Position numbers and translations under genes: made by a program. DNA of 55,531 bases from JBOGED01 sp050743205 (GTDB lineage: Bacteria > Actinomycetota > Nitriliruptoria > Euzebyales > Egibacteraceae). The DNA is taken from the NCBI GenBank assembly GCA_050743205.1, contig JBOGEA010000002.1, positions 1 to 55,531 of the forward strand. The letters run 5' to 3'. Positions 16,920 to 25,613 of the stretch are shown here, one piece after another. The notes under the pieces are model-generated. The model had not been told where the DNA came from. It ran no database searches and worked only from the letters and a program-made list of their open reading frames with translations. Numbering within the stretch: position 1 is the stretch's first letter; each line of letters starts with the position of its first letter.

Positions 16920-17956
16920 CCGCTTACCTCAGTCACCTGGCAGCCCGGAGTCTTTCGGCTGACGAGGCCGTCCGGCCGCGGGTGGCATCGCTGTTCGAGC
17001 CCGCTGGACCGATCAACGATGCGGCCGAGGCATGGCTCGTGCGGGCCGTGGAGCTCCCCGCGCCTCCGGGCCGGGAGGAGCCGTCGGCGCACGTCCCGAG
17101 CGCACCGGCTCATGCGCCAGTCCCGGCGCACGAGCCGGCTCCCACCCCGAGGCGACGTGAGGCGGCTGGTGAGGCCTGGCTTGAGGGGCCAGCGTCGTCC
17201 AGGCCACATCTTCCACGGGCGGCTGAGCGGTCGGTGGCGGTCCTGCCGCCGCCCGGGGTCCCGAGCGCACCGGCGCACGCGCCGGTCCCGGCCTCGAGTC
17301 CACCAGCGCCCACCCCGGCGCGACGCGAGGAGACGAGCCGCGCACGGTCTGTGGATTCGGGCCGGCACGTGAACCCGGCCGAGCCCTCGTCTGCTGCGCG
17401 GGACGCCGACGACCGCCACAGGGCGCCTGAGGGACCGGTTCAGCGCAGGGAGGTCGTCACCATAAAGCCATCGGCGCCGGCCCCGTGGCAGCCGCGGCGC
17501 AGCGCGCGGGTGCCTACAAGCGACCACCCGCCGCTTTCCAAACCAGTGGATGAGCCGGAGGCGCGCCCGACGCAGGCGGGACCACCACTCCGCGCGGCAC
17601 TTGACGCGTCCACAGGACCTGTCGTCGTGCGGGCCCGCCCGGACCTCCCCGGCGCCCCGGCCTCTTCTCGCCCAGTTCCGCAGATGTCAGAAGACGCAGC
17701 GGCGTTCCCCGCGCCACGCCTCGTGGCCGCCGACCTCCCGCTCGTCGTCCCGCCCCAGACGCCCCCCCTCGACCGCCTCGCGCCCGTCCCGCTCAGGCGC
17801 GAGCCCCCGCCACCGCCGACCATCGTGCAGGTCACGATCGGGCGCATCGAGGTACGAGCGACACCCGCGCCAGTGGAGCAGGGGCGTCGCGAGCGCGAGA
17901 CGCGGGCCGTCATGAGCCTCGACGAATACCTGCGGGCTCGGGAGACCGGGCGATGA
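16916..17956 (+). CDS. Pro/Ala-rich eCIS-associated protein of unknown function
   Basis: 346 residues, mostly disordered and rich in Pro, Ala and Arg. Two internal copies of PSAPAHAPVPA with flanking PTPxRRE are present near residues 62-80 and 119-137. The ends look constrained: the first ~45 residues (HLAARSLSADEAVRPRVASLFEP) and the last ~60 (IVQVTIGRIEVRATPAP ... MSLDEYLRARETGR). Such short ordered ends with a disordered middle recur next to the Pvc16 gene in actinobacterial eCIS loci. It overlaps both neighbours by 4 bp. A role in assembly or tethering is a guess. Confidence 0.6.
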   Translation: MTAYLSHLAARSLSADEAVRPRVASLFEPAGPINDAAEAWLVRAVELPAPPGREEPSAHVPSAPAHAPVPAHEPAPTPRRREAAGEAWLEGPASSRPHLPRAAERSVAVLPPPGVPSAPAHAPVPASSPPAPTPARREETSRARSVDSGRHVNPAEPSSAARDADDRHRAPEGPVQRREVVTIKPSAPAPWQPRRSARVPTSDHPPLSKPVDEPEARPTQAGPPLRAALDASTGPVVVRARPDLPGAPASSRPVPQMSEDAAAFPAPRLVAADLPLVVPPQTPPLDRLAPVPLRREPPPPPTIVQVTIGRIEVRATPAPVEQGRRERETRAVMSLDEYLRARETGR

Positions 17957-19167
17957 GCAACTCCCTCGCCGTCGCGACCGTCACCAAGTCCCTCCAGCAC
18001 CTGCTCATGGCGAGCCTCAACAACTTTGCCGTGACCGGGGATGTCACCACCCGCCCGCCCGACAAGGCCCGGGCGACCTTGACCGGCAACCAGCTCAACG
18101 TGTTCCTCTACCACACCACCATCGATGGGGCCTGGCGCAACCAGGACATGCCCAGTGTGCGTCCTGGCGAGACCAGCTTCCCGCCGCTGCCACTCGTCCT
18201 GCACTACGTGCTCACGGCCTACGGCGCGAACGACGACGACATCGCGGCACATACGGTGCTCGGGCGGGCCATGAGCGTGCTGCACGACCACCCCATCCTG
18301 GGGCCTGACGAGTTCAAGGACGTGGTGGCGGGGACCGACCTGGATCAGCAGATCGAGCGCGTGCGTATCACTCCGCAGCCACTCAGCGTCGACGAGATGT
18401 ACCGGCTGTGGACGGCGTTCCAGACCCAGTACCGGATCTCGGCGGCTTATGAGGTCTCCGTCGTGCTGATCGAGAGCACGCAACCCAAGCGCACGCCGCT
18501 GCCCGTGTTGACGCGGGGAGAGGGAGACAGTGGGGCGGTCACCCAGACTGGTACCGTCGCGCCGTTCCCGACGCTGGAGGCGGCTGTTCCGCCGCACGAC
18601 CAGCCGAGCGCGCTGTCCGGCGACGAACTGACCCTCACAGGGCACCACCTGGCCGGCGCGAGCGCCGTCGGCTTCTTGCACCCGCTGGTCGAGGTGCCAC
18701 CGGCCCTGCCGGCGTCGGTGAGCGGCGCCGAGATCAAGGTGGCCGTGCCCGGTGAACTCCCGGCCGGCGTCTGCGCCGTGGCCGCCCTCTTCGGCCAGCC
18801 CGACCAGCCAGATCACACCAGCAACGGGTTCCCCTTCGCGGTGGCACCCCAGATCACGTCCGGCCTGTCCCCCCCGTCCTTGGCACGCGATACGGCGCCC
18901 AAAACCAAGGACAACGTGACTGTGGTACTCGGCTGCAGCCCGCAAGTGCTCCCCGGCCAGCGTGCGTTCCTGCTACTCGGCGAGCGACAGATCCCCCTCG
19001 AGTCGGTGCTCGCCTCTCCGACGGGCACGCTGCGCTTTCTCGTCACCAAGGCCGAGCCGGGGGACTACCTCGTACGCCTCCGCGTGGACGGCGTCGACAG
19101 CCTGCTCGTCGACCGTTCCGTCACCCCGCCCATCTTCGACACAACGCAAACGGTGACGATCACATGA
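17953..19167 (+). CDS. eCIS tube/sheath terminator, Pvc16-like (DUF4255)
   Basis: 404 residues. Residues ~1-185 fit the Pvc16 N-terminal domain (ATVTKSLQHLLMASLN, LNVFLYHTTIDGAWRNQ, PLPLVLHYVLTAYG, HTVLGRAMSVLHDHPIL, SAAYEVSVVLIES), which caps the distal end of the tube and sheath. Residues ~210-404 look like two Ig/IPT-type beta domains (DELTLTGHHLAGASAVGFL; DNVTVVLGCSPQVLPGQRAFLLLG), an extension common in actinobacterial members. It overlaps the genes on either side by 4 bp. Confidence 0.88.
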   Translation: MSNSLAVATVTKSLQHLLMASLNNFAVTGDVTTRPPDKARATLTGNQLNVFLYHTTIDGAWRNQDMPSVRPGETSFPPLPLVLHYVLTAYGANDDDIAAHTVLGRAMSVLHDHPILGPDEFKDVVAGTDLDQQIERVRITPQPLSVDEMYRLWTAFQTQYRISAAYEVSVVLIESTQPKRTPLPVLTRGEGDSGAVTQTGTVAPFPTLEAAVPPHDQPSALSGDELTLTGHHLAGASAVGFLHPLVEVPPALPASVSGAEIKVAVPGELPAGVCAVAALFGQPDQPDHTSNGFPFAVAPQITSGLSPPSLARDTAPKTKDNVTVVLGCSPQVLPGQRAFLLLGERQIPLESVLASPTGTLRFLVTKAEPGDYLVRLRVDGVDSLLVDRSVTPPIFDTTQTVTIT

Positions 19168-21317
19168 GCAACCTCGCGGACTGGGAGGCCGGCAACGACA
19201 AGTATCTCGCCTCTGCGCTGAGCTGGTTGAGGCTGCGCCTCGCGTCGTACGCCGCCGCGCAGCGCACGGAGATCATCGTGCCGTCGGCGACCGAGCCCCC
19301 GCCCGAGGAGCCCCGGCCGCAACGGTGGCGCTGGCGTGGGCCGTCGGAGCGCGCCTCGCCGACGGGGGTGGCCGGCCCAGCGCTGGTCCCTGCGGGACCG
19401 ATCCCGGCGCTGCCCCCGCCTGCTCCCAGATGCGGCCTCGACGAGCAGATGGCAGAGGCGGAGGCGGCCATGCAGGCCGCCGAGAGCTGCACTCCCCCAC
19501 CAGCCCTCGTGCGGCTCGGCCAGCTGCTCGGTCTCTCGGCCTTCGAGCGGCAGGTCCTGCTGCTCTGTGCGGCGATGGAGCTGGACCCGGACATGGGCGC
19601 CCGCTGCGCCGAGGCGCGGGGCGACCTGCGGTTCGCCTACCCGACTTTCGCGCTCGCCCTGAGCGCCTTGCCCGACCCGGCATGGGACGTGCTCTCACCG
19701 CAGCGGGGGCTGCGCTGGTGGCGGCTGGTCGAGATTAACCAGCCGGGCGGCCAGCCGCTCGTGACCAGCGCGCTGCGAGCGGACGAGCGCATCGTGAGCT
19801 ACGTGAAGGGCTTGAACGAGCTCGACGATCGCCTGGAGCCGCTGCTTGCCCCGTTGGGCGTGGGTGGGATAGCGCTGCCGGCCTCCCAGCTCGCCGCCGT
19901 CCAGGAGATCACCGAGCGCTGGAGCCGGACGGCTGCGGCGACACGGCCGCCGGTGGTCCAGCTGCTCGGGCCCGACACCCTGAGCAAGCGGCTCGTGGCC
20001 GCCGAGGCCGCAGCCCGCGTCGGCCTCAGGCTGTACCGTCTGCCCACCGAGGCGCTGCCCAGCCAGGCCGGCGACCTCGAGACGCTGGCCCGGCTGTGGG
20101 CACGCGAATGCACCCTGCTCGACGGTGCGCTGTACGTCGACGCTCAGGAGATCGATGGCGGGGGGGCCGGCGAGGATGCGCAGGGTCTCGTCACCCGTTT
20201 CCTGGCTCGCACCGACGGCGTGCTGTTCCTCGCTGCCCGCGAGCCGTGGGCGGGGTTCGACCGGGCAGTCCTCGCAATCGACGTCGAGCGCCCGAGCAGA
20301 GCCGAGCAGCGCGAGGCCTGGACCTTCGTGCTCGGTCCGGTGCCGGAGGCGATCCCCGACGCGCTGGCGGGCCAGTTCGATCTGAACCTGCCGACGATCC
20401 AGCAGATCGCGCGCACGGTGCCGGTCGAGCCTGAGGCTGGGTTCGGCGCGCGCCTCTGGGACGCCTGCCTGGCCAGCACCCGGCCGCGGCTCGACGCGCT
20501 CGCCCAGCGGCTGGAGCCCAAGGCCACCTGGAACGACCTGGTCCTGCCGGCCCCCGAGCTGGCCCTTCTTCACCAGATCGCCGATCAGGTCGCCCAGCGC
20601 AGCACCGTGTACGAGCGCTGGGGCTTCGGCGCCAGGATGAACCGCGGGCTGGGCATCAACGCGCTGTTCGCCGGGCCGAGCGGGACCGGCAAGACGATGG
20701 CCGCCGAGGTCATCGCCAACGAGCTGCGCCTCAACCTGTACCGCATCGACCTGTCCGCCGTGGTCAGCAAGTACATCGGCGAGACCGAGAAGAACCTCCG
20801 CCGCCTTTTCGACGCCGCCGAGGAGGGCGCCGCCCTGCTGTTCTTCGACGAGGCCGACGCCCTGTTCGGCAAGCGGAGCGAGGTCAAGGACAGCCACGAC
20901 CGCTACGCGAATATCGAAGTCAATTACCTGCTCCAGCGCATGGAGAGCTACCGGGGCCTGGCGGTGCTCGCCACGAACATGCGCAGCGCCCTGGACCAGG
21001 CCTTCCTGCGCCGCCTGCGCTTCATCGTCACGTTCCCGTTCCCCGGCCTGGCCGAGCGCAGGGCGATCTGGGAGAGGGTCTTCCCCGCGCAGACGCCTAC
21101 GGCTGCCCTCGACCTCGACCGCCTCGCCGGTCTGCCGGCCACCGGCGGGATGATCCACACCATCGCCCTCAACGCCGCCTTCGTCGCTGCCCACTCCGGC
21201 GGCCACGTCACCATGCCCATCCTCCTCGACGCCGCCCGCACCGAGTTCCGCAAGCTCGAATTGCCGATCCGTGACCGCGACTTCACCTGGCAGGAACCGG
21301 CGGGGGTGGGTCCATGA
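19164..21317 (+). CDS. eCIS AAA+ ATPase (Afp15/Pvc15-like)
   Basis: 717 residues. The N-terminal ~480 residues contain a degenerate ATPase-like region. The active AAA+ domain has Walker A GPSGTGKT (504-511), pore-loop and sensor segments (VVSKYIGETEKNLRRLF), Walker B LLFFDEAD (558-565), and sensor 1 plus arginine finger in LATNMRSALDQAFLRRLRF. Afp15/Pvc15 homologues are required for assembly or cargo loading in the cytoplasm before release. Length and two-domain architecture match the family. It overlaps the Pvc16-like gene by 4 bp. Confidence 0.94.
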   Translation: MSNLADWEAGNDKYLASALSWLRLRLASYAAAQRTEIIVPSATEPPPEEPRPQRWRWRGPSERASPTGVAGPALVPAGPIPALPPPAPRCGLDEQMAEAEAAMQAAESCTPPPALVRLGQLLGLSAFERQVLLLCAAMELDPDMGARCAEARGDLRFAYPTFALALSALPDPAWDVLSPQRGLRWWRLVEINQPGGQPLVTSALRADERIVSYVKGLNELDDRLEPLLAPLGVGGIALPASQLAAVQEITERWSRTAAATRPPVVQLLGPDTLSKRLVAAEAAARVGLRLYRLPTEALPSQAGDLETLARLWARECTLLDGALYVDAQEIDGGGAGEDAQGLVTRFLARTDGVLFLAAREPWAGFDRAVLAIDVERPSRAEQREAWTFVLGPVPEAIPDALAGQFDLNLPTIQQIARTVPVEPEAGFGARLWDACLASTRPRLDALAQRLEPKATWNDLVLPAPELALLHQIADQVAQRSTVYERWGFGARMNRGLGINALFAGPSGTGKTMAAEVIANELRLNLYRIDLSAVVSKYIGETEKNLRRLFDAAEEGAALLFFDEADALFGKRSEVKDSHDRYANIEVNYLLQRMESYRGLAVLATNMRSALDQAFLRRLRFIVTFPFPGLAERRAIWERVFPAQTPTAALDLDRLAGLPATGGMIHTIALNAAFVAAHSGGHVTMPILLDAARTEFRKLELPIRDRDFTWQEPAGVGP

Positions 21318-21571
21318 ACATCCACGTTCACATCGAGCGGGTGGTGCTGGACGGCTTGCCGCTGGCCGCCGCGCAGGCCAACGCTGTACGCGCCACGTTG
21401 GAGACCGAGCTGGGGCATTTGCTAGCCGCCGACGGGCTGGCGCCGGGACTATTATCGGGAGCCTCGGTTGCCCATCTGCGCACCGCTGACCTGAGACTAG
21501 ACAGCCGGCCCGACCCCGCCGGTATTGGAACCCAGATTGCGGGCGTGGTCTACGGGGGAATGAGCGCATGA
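21314..21571 (+). CDS. Small eCIS-associated protein
   Basis: 85 residues. The opening NIHVHIERVVLDGLPL and the helical middle (AAQANAVRATLETELGHLL) are characteristic of a short protein commonly found between the ATPase and the effector genes of eCIS loci. No enzymatic motif is visible. It overlaps both neighbours by 4 bp. A chaperone or adaptor role for the next gene product is possible but only inferred. Confidence 0.6.
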   Translation: MNIHVHIERVVLDGLPLAAAQANAVRATLETELGHLLAADGLAPGLLSGASVAHLRTADLRLDSRPDPAGIGTQIAGVVYGGMSA

Positions 21572-23373
21572 GCAGCTATGCAAGTGCGCTCCTGGCCCAA
21601 CCGGCTGCCAAGACGGCTATGCCGCCCATTGGCGGCATCCTGCAGCGAAACGGAATGGCCGGATGCAACTGTCACGGGGAGCGGGAGGAAACCACGTTAG
21701 GGCGAACATCCGCCAGGCCAGCGCCCTCCTGTGTGCCGCCCGTAGTCCACGAGGTGCTGCGTACCACCGGCCAGCCCTTGGCTCCAACGACACGGGCATT
21801 CTTCGAGCCTCGCCTAGGTCATGACTTCAGTCACGTGCGAGTGCATACGGATGCGAAGGCCGCCAAGTCCGCCCGAGCAGTGGACGCTCTCGCGTACACC
21901 GTGGGGCAGCACATCGCGTTCGCCGCCGGCACATGGGCGCCGGGGAGCCGGACCGGTATGGAGCTTTTGGCTCATGAATTGGTCCATACCATCCAGCAGC
22001 GTGGCGAGGCGCCTTCCAACCGGGCACTACTCACCATCAGCGAGCCAGCGGATCCATCCGAGCGGAGTGCTGACTATGCGGCACGGCAGCTATTTGCTGG
22101 ACCCGCTCAGCAAGCAGCGGACAGCACGCCTGCTCAGATCGCTCGACAGCCGGAAGATGCCGAACCAGGATCTCTGGATGCCACTGACTTCGAACTCGCG
22201 GTGTCGCCGCTCGAGGTCCCAAAACCAGCGCCACCAAGTCTGTTTCCCCCCGGCAAGCGGCCCACGCTGAAGCTCCGCAGCTTTTGTAACCGGACGATCC
22301 TAGCCGAGGGGACGTGTCGGGATCTGGCGCTGGGCTCCAAGTGGATCTGCTGTGACCGTGGGCGGGGCTACAAGCGGCCGGGTCGCACCACATCCATCGC
22401 GGAACCAGGCAAGAGCTGCCCGAGCGCGACGTGGACACCCACCTTCACGTGCGACAACAACTGCGGGACCTCTCTCCGGAAGGGCTGTGACGACGACGAC
22501 CATTGGATGGCGGTTCCGGGTCAAGAGTTCAAATTGACCATGTGCGGCGATCGCTACGTGGTCTGCGCTAACGGCAGCTCAACCCAGGGGTACGTGCGAG
22601 ACAAATCAAGCACTAAGACTCGTTACGAGGTCAGTCCCGGCATCCAAAAGGCTCTCGGTGTCCCGGTTCTGAGCAGTTTCGAGGGAGCGGTCTACCCAAG
22701 CACATCCCGCGGCTTGGCCGACGTCGATCCTTGCTGCAATGGAGCACTCCTGCAACCACCTACACCCCTGATGCTGAACCGTGGTCCGACGGCCAGGGTG
22801 CTACAACGGCAGAAGGCTCCGACGAATGAGAAGGAGCGCGAAACCGTCTGCACCAAGGCGCAGACGGAGCTCATCGCAAAGGGCAAAGAGGAGGGGAAAT
22901 CTCTGGCCGACAGCGCGGCTACAGCTCTCAGTCGCTTTACCTACCCGGGGCGGGCAGAAGCATTGCAAAAACACTTCGGTGCAGTAAGCGACCCCCAGAT
23001 CGAGACGATACGTGCGCGCTATGAGCGCATTCGAGATTCGCTCACAACGAAAGTAGTTGTCTGCCTGGGCCGCTGTATCAAGTCACGGAAACACAAGATC
23101 GAGTGTGCCCGAGGTGTGATCCCCGGAAACGTCATCAGAATCTGCCCCAGCTTCGGGGAAAGAGCCTGCGATCCCGGCCTGACAATGCTCCACGAGGCGG
23201 CGCATAACGACGGCGCAAAAAGTGATGTCGATGTCGACGGCGCCTATCCACCAACCAAAGAGCCCGAGGACAACACGTATTCGTACGAGAACTTTGCTCT
23301 CGACATCGGGAAGGGCCCCCCAGAACCGAAGTTGAGGCCCAAGGAGGACGTACAGATTGAAGTCCCTGAGTAA
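21568..23373 (+). CDS. eCIS effector candidate 1: DUF4157 + Cys-rich region + M35-like metalloprotease
   Basis: 601 residues. Residues 23-40 form an LQR...C-C leader. The DUF4157 domain (~56-145) has the hallmark RAFFEPRLGHDFSHVRVHTD, DALAYTVGQHIAFAAG and metal-binding HELVH (136-140), with ADPSERSADYAA after it. Residues ~238-385 are rich in paired cysteines (TCRD, CCDRG, CDNNCG, CDDDD). The C-terminal domain has HEAAH (542-546) followed by D...D and NTYSYENFA, the arrangement of M35/aspzincin peptidyl-Lys endopeptidases. DUF4157 is the best-known hallmark of proteins loaded into eCIS. Expected action: delivered protease toxin. No signal peptide. Codon use looks somewhat less GC-rich than in the structural genes. 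Confidence 0.82.
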   Translation: MSSYASALLAQPAAKTAMPPIGGILQRNGMAGCNCHGEREETTLGRTSARPAPSCVPPVVHEVLRTTGQPLAPTTRAFFEPRLGHDFSHVRVHTDAKAAKSARAVDALAYTVGQHIAFAAGTWAPGSRTGMELLAHELVHTIQQRGEAPSNRALLTISEPADPSERSADYAARQLFAGPAQQAADSTPAQIARQPEDAEPGSLDATDFELAVSPLEVPKPAPPSLFPPGKRPTLKLRSFCNRTILAEGTCRDLALGSKWICCDRGRGYKRPGRTTSIAEPGKSCPSATWTPTFTCDNNCGTSLRKGCDDDDHWMAVPGQEFKLTMCGDRYVVCANGSSTQGYVRDKSSTKTRYEVSPGIQKALGVPVLSSFEGAVYPSTSRGLADVDPCCNGALLQPPTPLMLNRGPTARVLQRQKAPTNEKERETVCTKAQTELIAKGKEEGKSLADSAATALSRFTYPGRAEALQKHFGAVSDPQIETIRARYERIRDSLTTKVVVCLGRCIKSRKHKIECARGVIPGNVIRICPSFGERACDPGLTMLHEAAHNDGAKSDVDVDGAYPPTKEPEDNTYSYENFALDIGKGPPEPKLRPKEDVQIEVPE

Positions 23374-23386
23374 TGAGCGAGGTCGC

Positions 23387-24595
23387 ATGAGCGCGTTCCT
23401 GGCCAGTCGCCCTCCCGAGGGAGCAGCCCACGGCATACTGCGGCGCTGCCGACCGGTGCCGTGCAACCATCCTGATCAGGAAGACGGCAGTATGCTGCGC
23501 CGGAGCGCCGTGGAGTCCTCGGCCACCGCCCAGCAAAGCGTGCCACCGATCGTGCACGAGGTGCTGCGTTCAGCTGGCCAACCCTTGGCTGCCGACGTGC
23601 GGGCGTTCTTCGAGCCGCTCTTCAATCACGACTTCAGCCACGTCCGCGTGCACACGGACGCCAAAGCAGCGGAGTCGGTCCACGCGGTAAACGCGAAGGC
23701 CTACACGGCGGGGCGGGAAGTGGTCTTCGGCACCGACGAGTTTGCGCCTGGCTCCCGCGAAGGCAGACAGACGCTCGCCCATGAGCTTGCCCACGTGATC
23801 CAGCAGCAAGCGCACCCGACGGACATGCCGTCCGTTGTTTCGACGCCCTCCGACCATGCCGAGCTCGAGGCCGTGCAGGCCGCGAACGCCGTCGTTGGTG
23901 GAGCGGTGTCCTTCTCCCTTTCGCACCACGGCTCGGCTGTCAACCGGCAGCCCCCGGTCGGTCCGCCTGCGGCGCTCATGGGCCTGACGGCCACCCGAGA
24001 GGACTTCAAGAACTCAGGTGCCCCGGATGGGGCCAACTGTGCTGCCGTGAAACCGGCGGCGCTCGGAGTGGACGGGCCCCGGGCTGGTGCCAACGGCATG
24101 GAGATGATCTTCAAACTGTCCGGGCCGGTACCCGCGGGTACCGAATTCGAGATAACCCGCACGAAGGCAACCGGCACTTGGGAGAAGGATGCGGCGGGGA
24201 CCTGGTCACGGCTTGGTGGCAATACTGCCGGAACCTCCGATGATCACCATGACGACGATGAATGCCTGGTCCCGATTGCCTCAAAAATCTATGTTGTTGA
24301 CACTCCGGGCATGGGGTCTCTCGACGCGAGAGGCCAAGTTTTCCCTGACGGAACGACGATCTCCGCGACAGCGACGGCCGGAGTTCGGAAGCACAGCTTT
24401 GCCGAGTGGGTGATTGCGCGTAACAAGGCACTCAGCATTGGATGGACCCGTATTTCCACGCCCGGCCTCCACCGCTGGCATTCCATCGTCTCGGTCGCGG
24501 ACGTCGCCGGCGTCTGGACTCGCGTGGACACGCCCAGTGGCAAGAAGAACGAGATCAAGTTGGGGTCCACCAGCACAACGGGTCTGACGCCATGA
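23387..24595 (+). CDS. eCIS effector candidate 2: DUF4157 + unassigned C-terminal domain
   Basis: 402 residues from the ATG at 23387, which has GAGG upstream; the longer frame begins only at a TTG inside the previous gene. The leader ILRRCRPVPC (~17-26) echoes the LQR-Cys leader of the other two effectors. The DUF4157 core (~53-140) contains HDFSHVRVHTDAKAAES and HELAH (132-136). From ~195 a beta-rich domain begins, with cysteines (GANCAAVKP, DDDECLVP), an acidic HHDDDE patch, KIYVVDTPGMGSLD and a C-terminal WTRISTPGLHRWHSIVSVADV. No known toxin fold could be named. The nearest alternative is a structural cargo adaptor. Confidence 0.78.
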   Translation: MSAFLASRPPEGAAHGILRRCRPVPCNHPDQEDGSMLRRSAVESSATAQQSVPPIVHEVLRSAGQPLAADVRAFFEPLFNHDFSHVRVHTDAKAAESVHAVNAKAYTAGREVVFGTDEFAPGSREGRQTLAHELAHVIQQQAHPTDMPSVVSTPSDHAELEAVQAANAVVGGAVSFSLSHHGSAVNRQPPVGPPAALMGLTATREDFKNSGAPDGANCAAVKPAALGVDGPRAGANGMEMIFKLSGPVPAGTEFEITRTKATGTWEKDAAGTWSRLGGNTAGTSDDHHDDDECLVPIASKIYVVDTPGMGSLDARGQVFPDGTTISATATAGVRKHSFAEWVIARNKALSIGWTRISTPGLHRWHSIVSVADVAGVWTRVDTPSGKKNEIKLGSTSTTGLTP

Positions 24596-24632
24596 TCGAG
24601 CCGTTCCTGCGTGACACGAAAAGACAGCGCTC

Positions 24633-25298
24633 ATGACTACCTTTCCCGGTTCGCCGCGGTTGACGAGGGGAGGCATTGTGCTGCTCGATCCCGGCACGTC
24701 GAGGGTGCTGAAGATTATTGCGTTGCAGTACAACCCGGATATGGTGACGAGGACGTTGCAGGCGCAGGGGATTGGTAATGAGCCGGGGGATCGGTTGGAG
24801 GCGTTGCGGCTCAAGGGACCGCCGCACGAGACGATCAAGATCGAGGCGGAGCTGGACGCGACGGATCAGCTCGAGTTTCCCAATCAGAACCCTACCGTCG
24901 CCCAGTTCGGGCTGCTGCCGGTGCTGGCCGCGCTGGAGACGATCGTCTATCCGCCGAGCAGCCAGTTGTTGGCGAACGACGCGCTGGCGCGGGTGGGGAC
25001 CATCGAGATCGCGCCGGTGGAGGGGCCGCTGTCGCTGTTCATCTGGAGTAAGAGCCGGATTCTGCCGGTCCGGCTCACCGAGTTCAGTATCACCGAGGAA
25101 GCGTTCGACACCTCCCTCAACCCCATCAGGGCGAAGGTGAGCCTCGGGATGCGCGTGCTGACCGTGGAAGATCTGGGCTTCCAGCACCGCGGTGGGAATC
25201 TGTTCCTGCTCTATCAGCAGCAAAAGGAGCGCTTCGCCGGCATGAGCACGAACGCCGAGCTGGGCGCGCTTGGCGTCACGAGCATCCCGGGGGGCTGA
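24633..25298 (+). CDS. eCIS baseplate-to-tube adaptor (CIS tube domain)
   Basis: 221 residues. Features of the CIS-tube N-terminal domain of Afp7/Pvc7-type proteins are present: IVLLDPGTSRVLKIIALQYNPDMVTRTLQAQG, HETIKIEAELDATDQLEFP, ALETIVYPPS and ILPVRLTEFSITEEAFDTSLNPIRAKVSLGMRVL. It should form a tube-like ring between the spike hub and the inner tube. In Afp and PVC this domain is fused to a LysM domain; here the LysM-like part is the separate next gene, 3 bp downstream. Confidence 0.85.
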   Translation: MTTFPGSPRLTRGGIVLLDPGTSRVLKIIALQYNPDMVTRTLQAQGIGNEPGDRLEALRLKGPPHETIKIEAELDATDQLEFPNQNPTVAQFGLLPVLAALETIVYPPSSQLLANDALARVGTIEIAPVEGPLSLFIWSKSRILPVRLTEFSITEEAFDTSLNPIRAKVSLGMRVLTVEDLGFQHRGGNLFLLYQQQKERFAGMSTNAELGALGVTSIPGG

Positions 25299-25301
25299 GC
25301 A

Positions 25302-25613
25302 ATGTTCTCGCCGACTAGCCGCTACGCCGCCGTCGAGACCGCGGAGCTGGAAACCAGCCCCGGCAGAGTCGTCAAGTATCTGCGCCGGCGCTTCGTCCCG
25401 CCGCCGGAGCGGTTCGCGCTGCTCCAAGAGCACGTGGTCGTCGACGGCGACCGGCTCGACAACGTCACCGCGAAGTATCTGGGCGACCCCGAGCAGTTCT
25501 GGCGAGTGGCCGACGCCAACGGAGCGATGCGACCCGACGAACTCACCGAGACCCCAGGCCGGCGGCTGCGGATCACCCTGCCGGAGGGCATCCCGGGAGC
25601 GCCCGATGGCTAA
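25302..25613 (+). CDS. eCIS LysM-like baseplate protein (gp53-like)
   Basis: 103 residues. The region VVDGDRLDNVTAKYLGDPEQFWRVADANGAMRPDELTETPGRRLRITLP (~47-95) is a LysM-type fold as found at the C-terminus of gp53/Afp7 wedge proteins. The N-terminal part (SRYAAVETAELETSPGRVVKYLRRRFVPPP) also matches the family. It clamps neighbouring baseplate subunits and does not bind peptidoglycan. It overlaps the hub gene by 8 bp. Confidence 0.82.
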   Translation: MFSPTSRYAAVETAELETSPGRVVKYLRRRFVPPPERFALLQEHVVVDGDRLDNVTAKYLGDPEQFWRVADANGAMRPDELTETPGRRLRITLPEGIPGAPDG

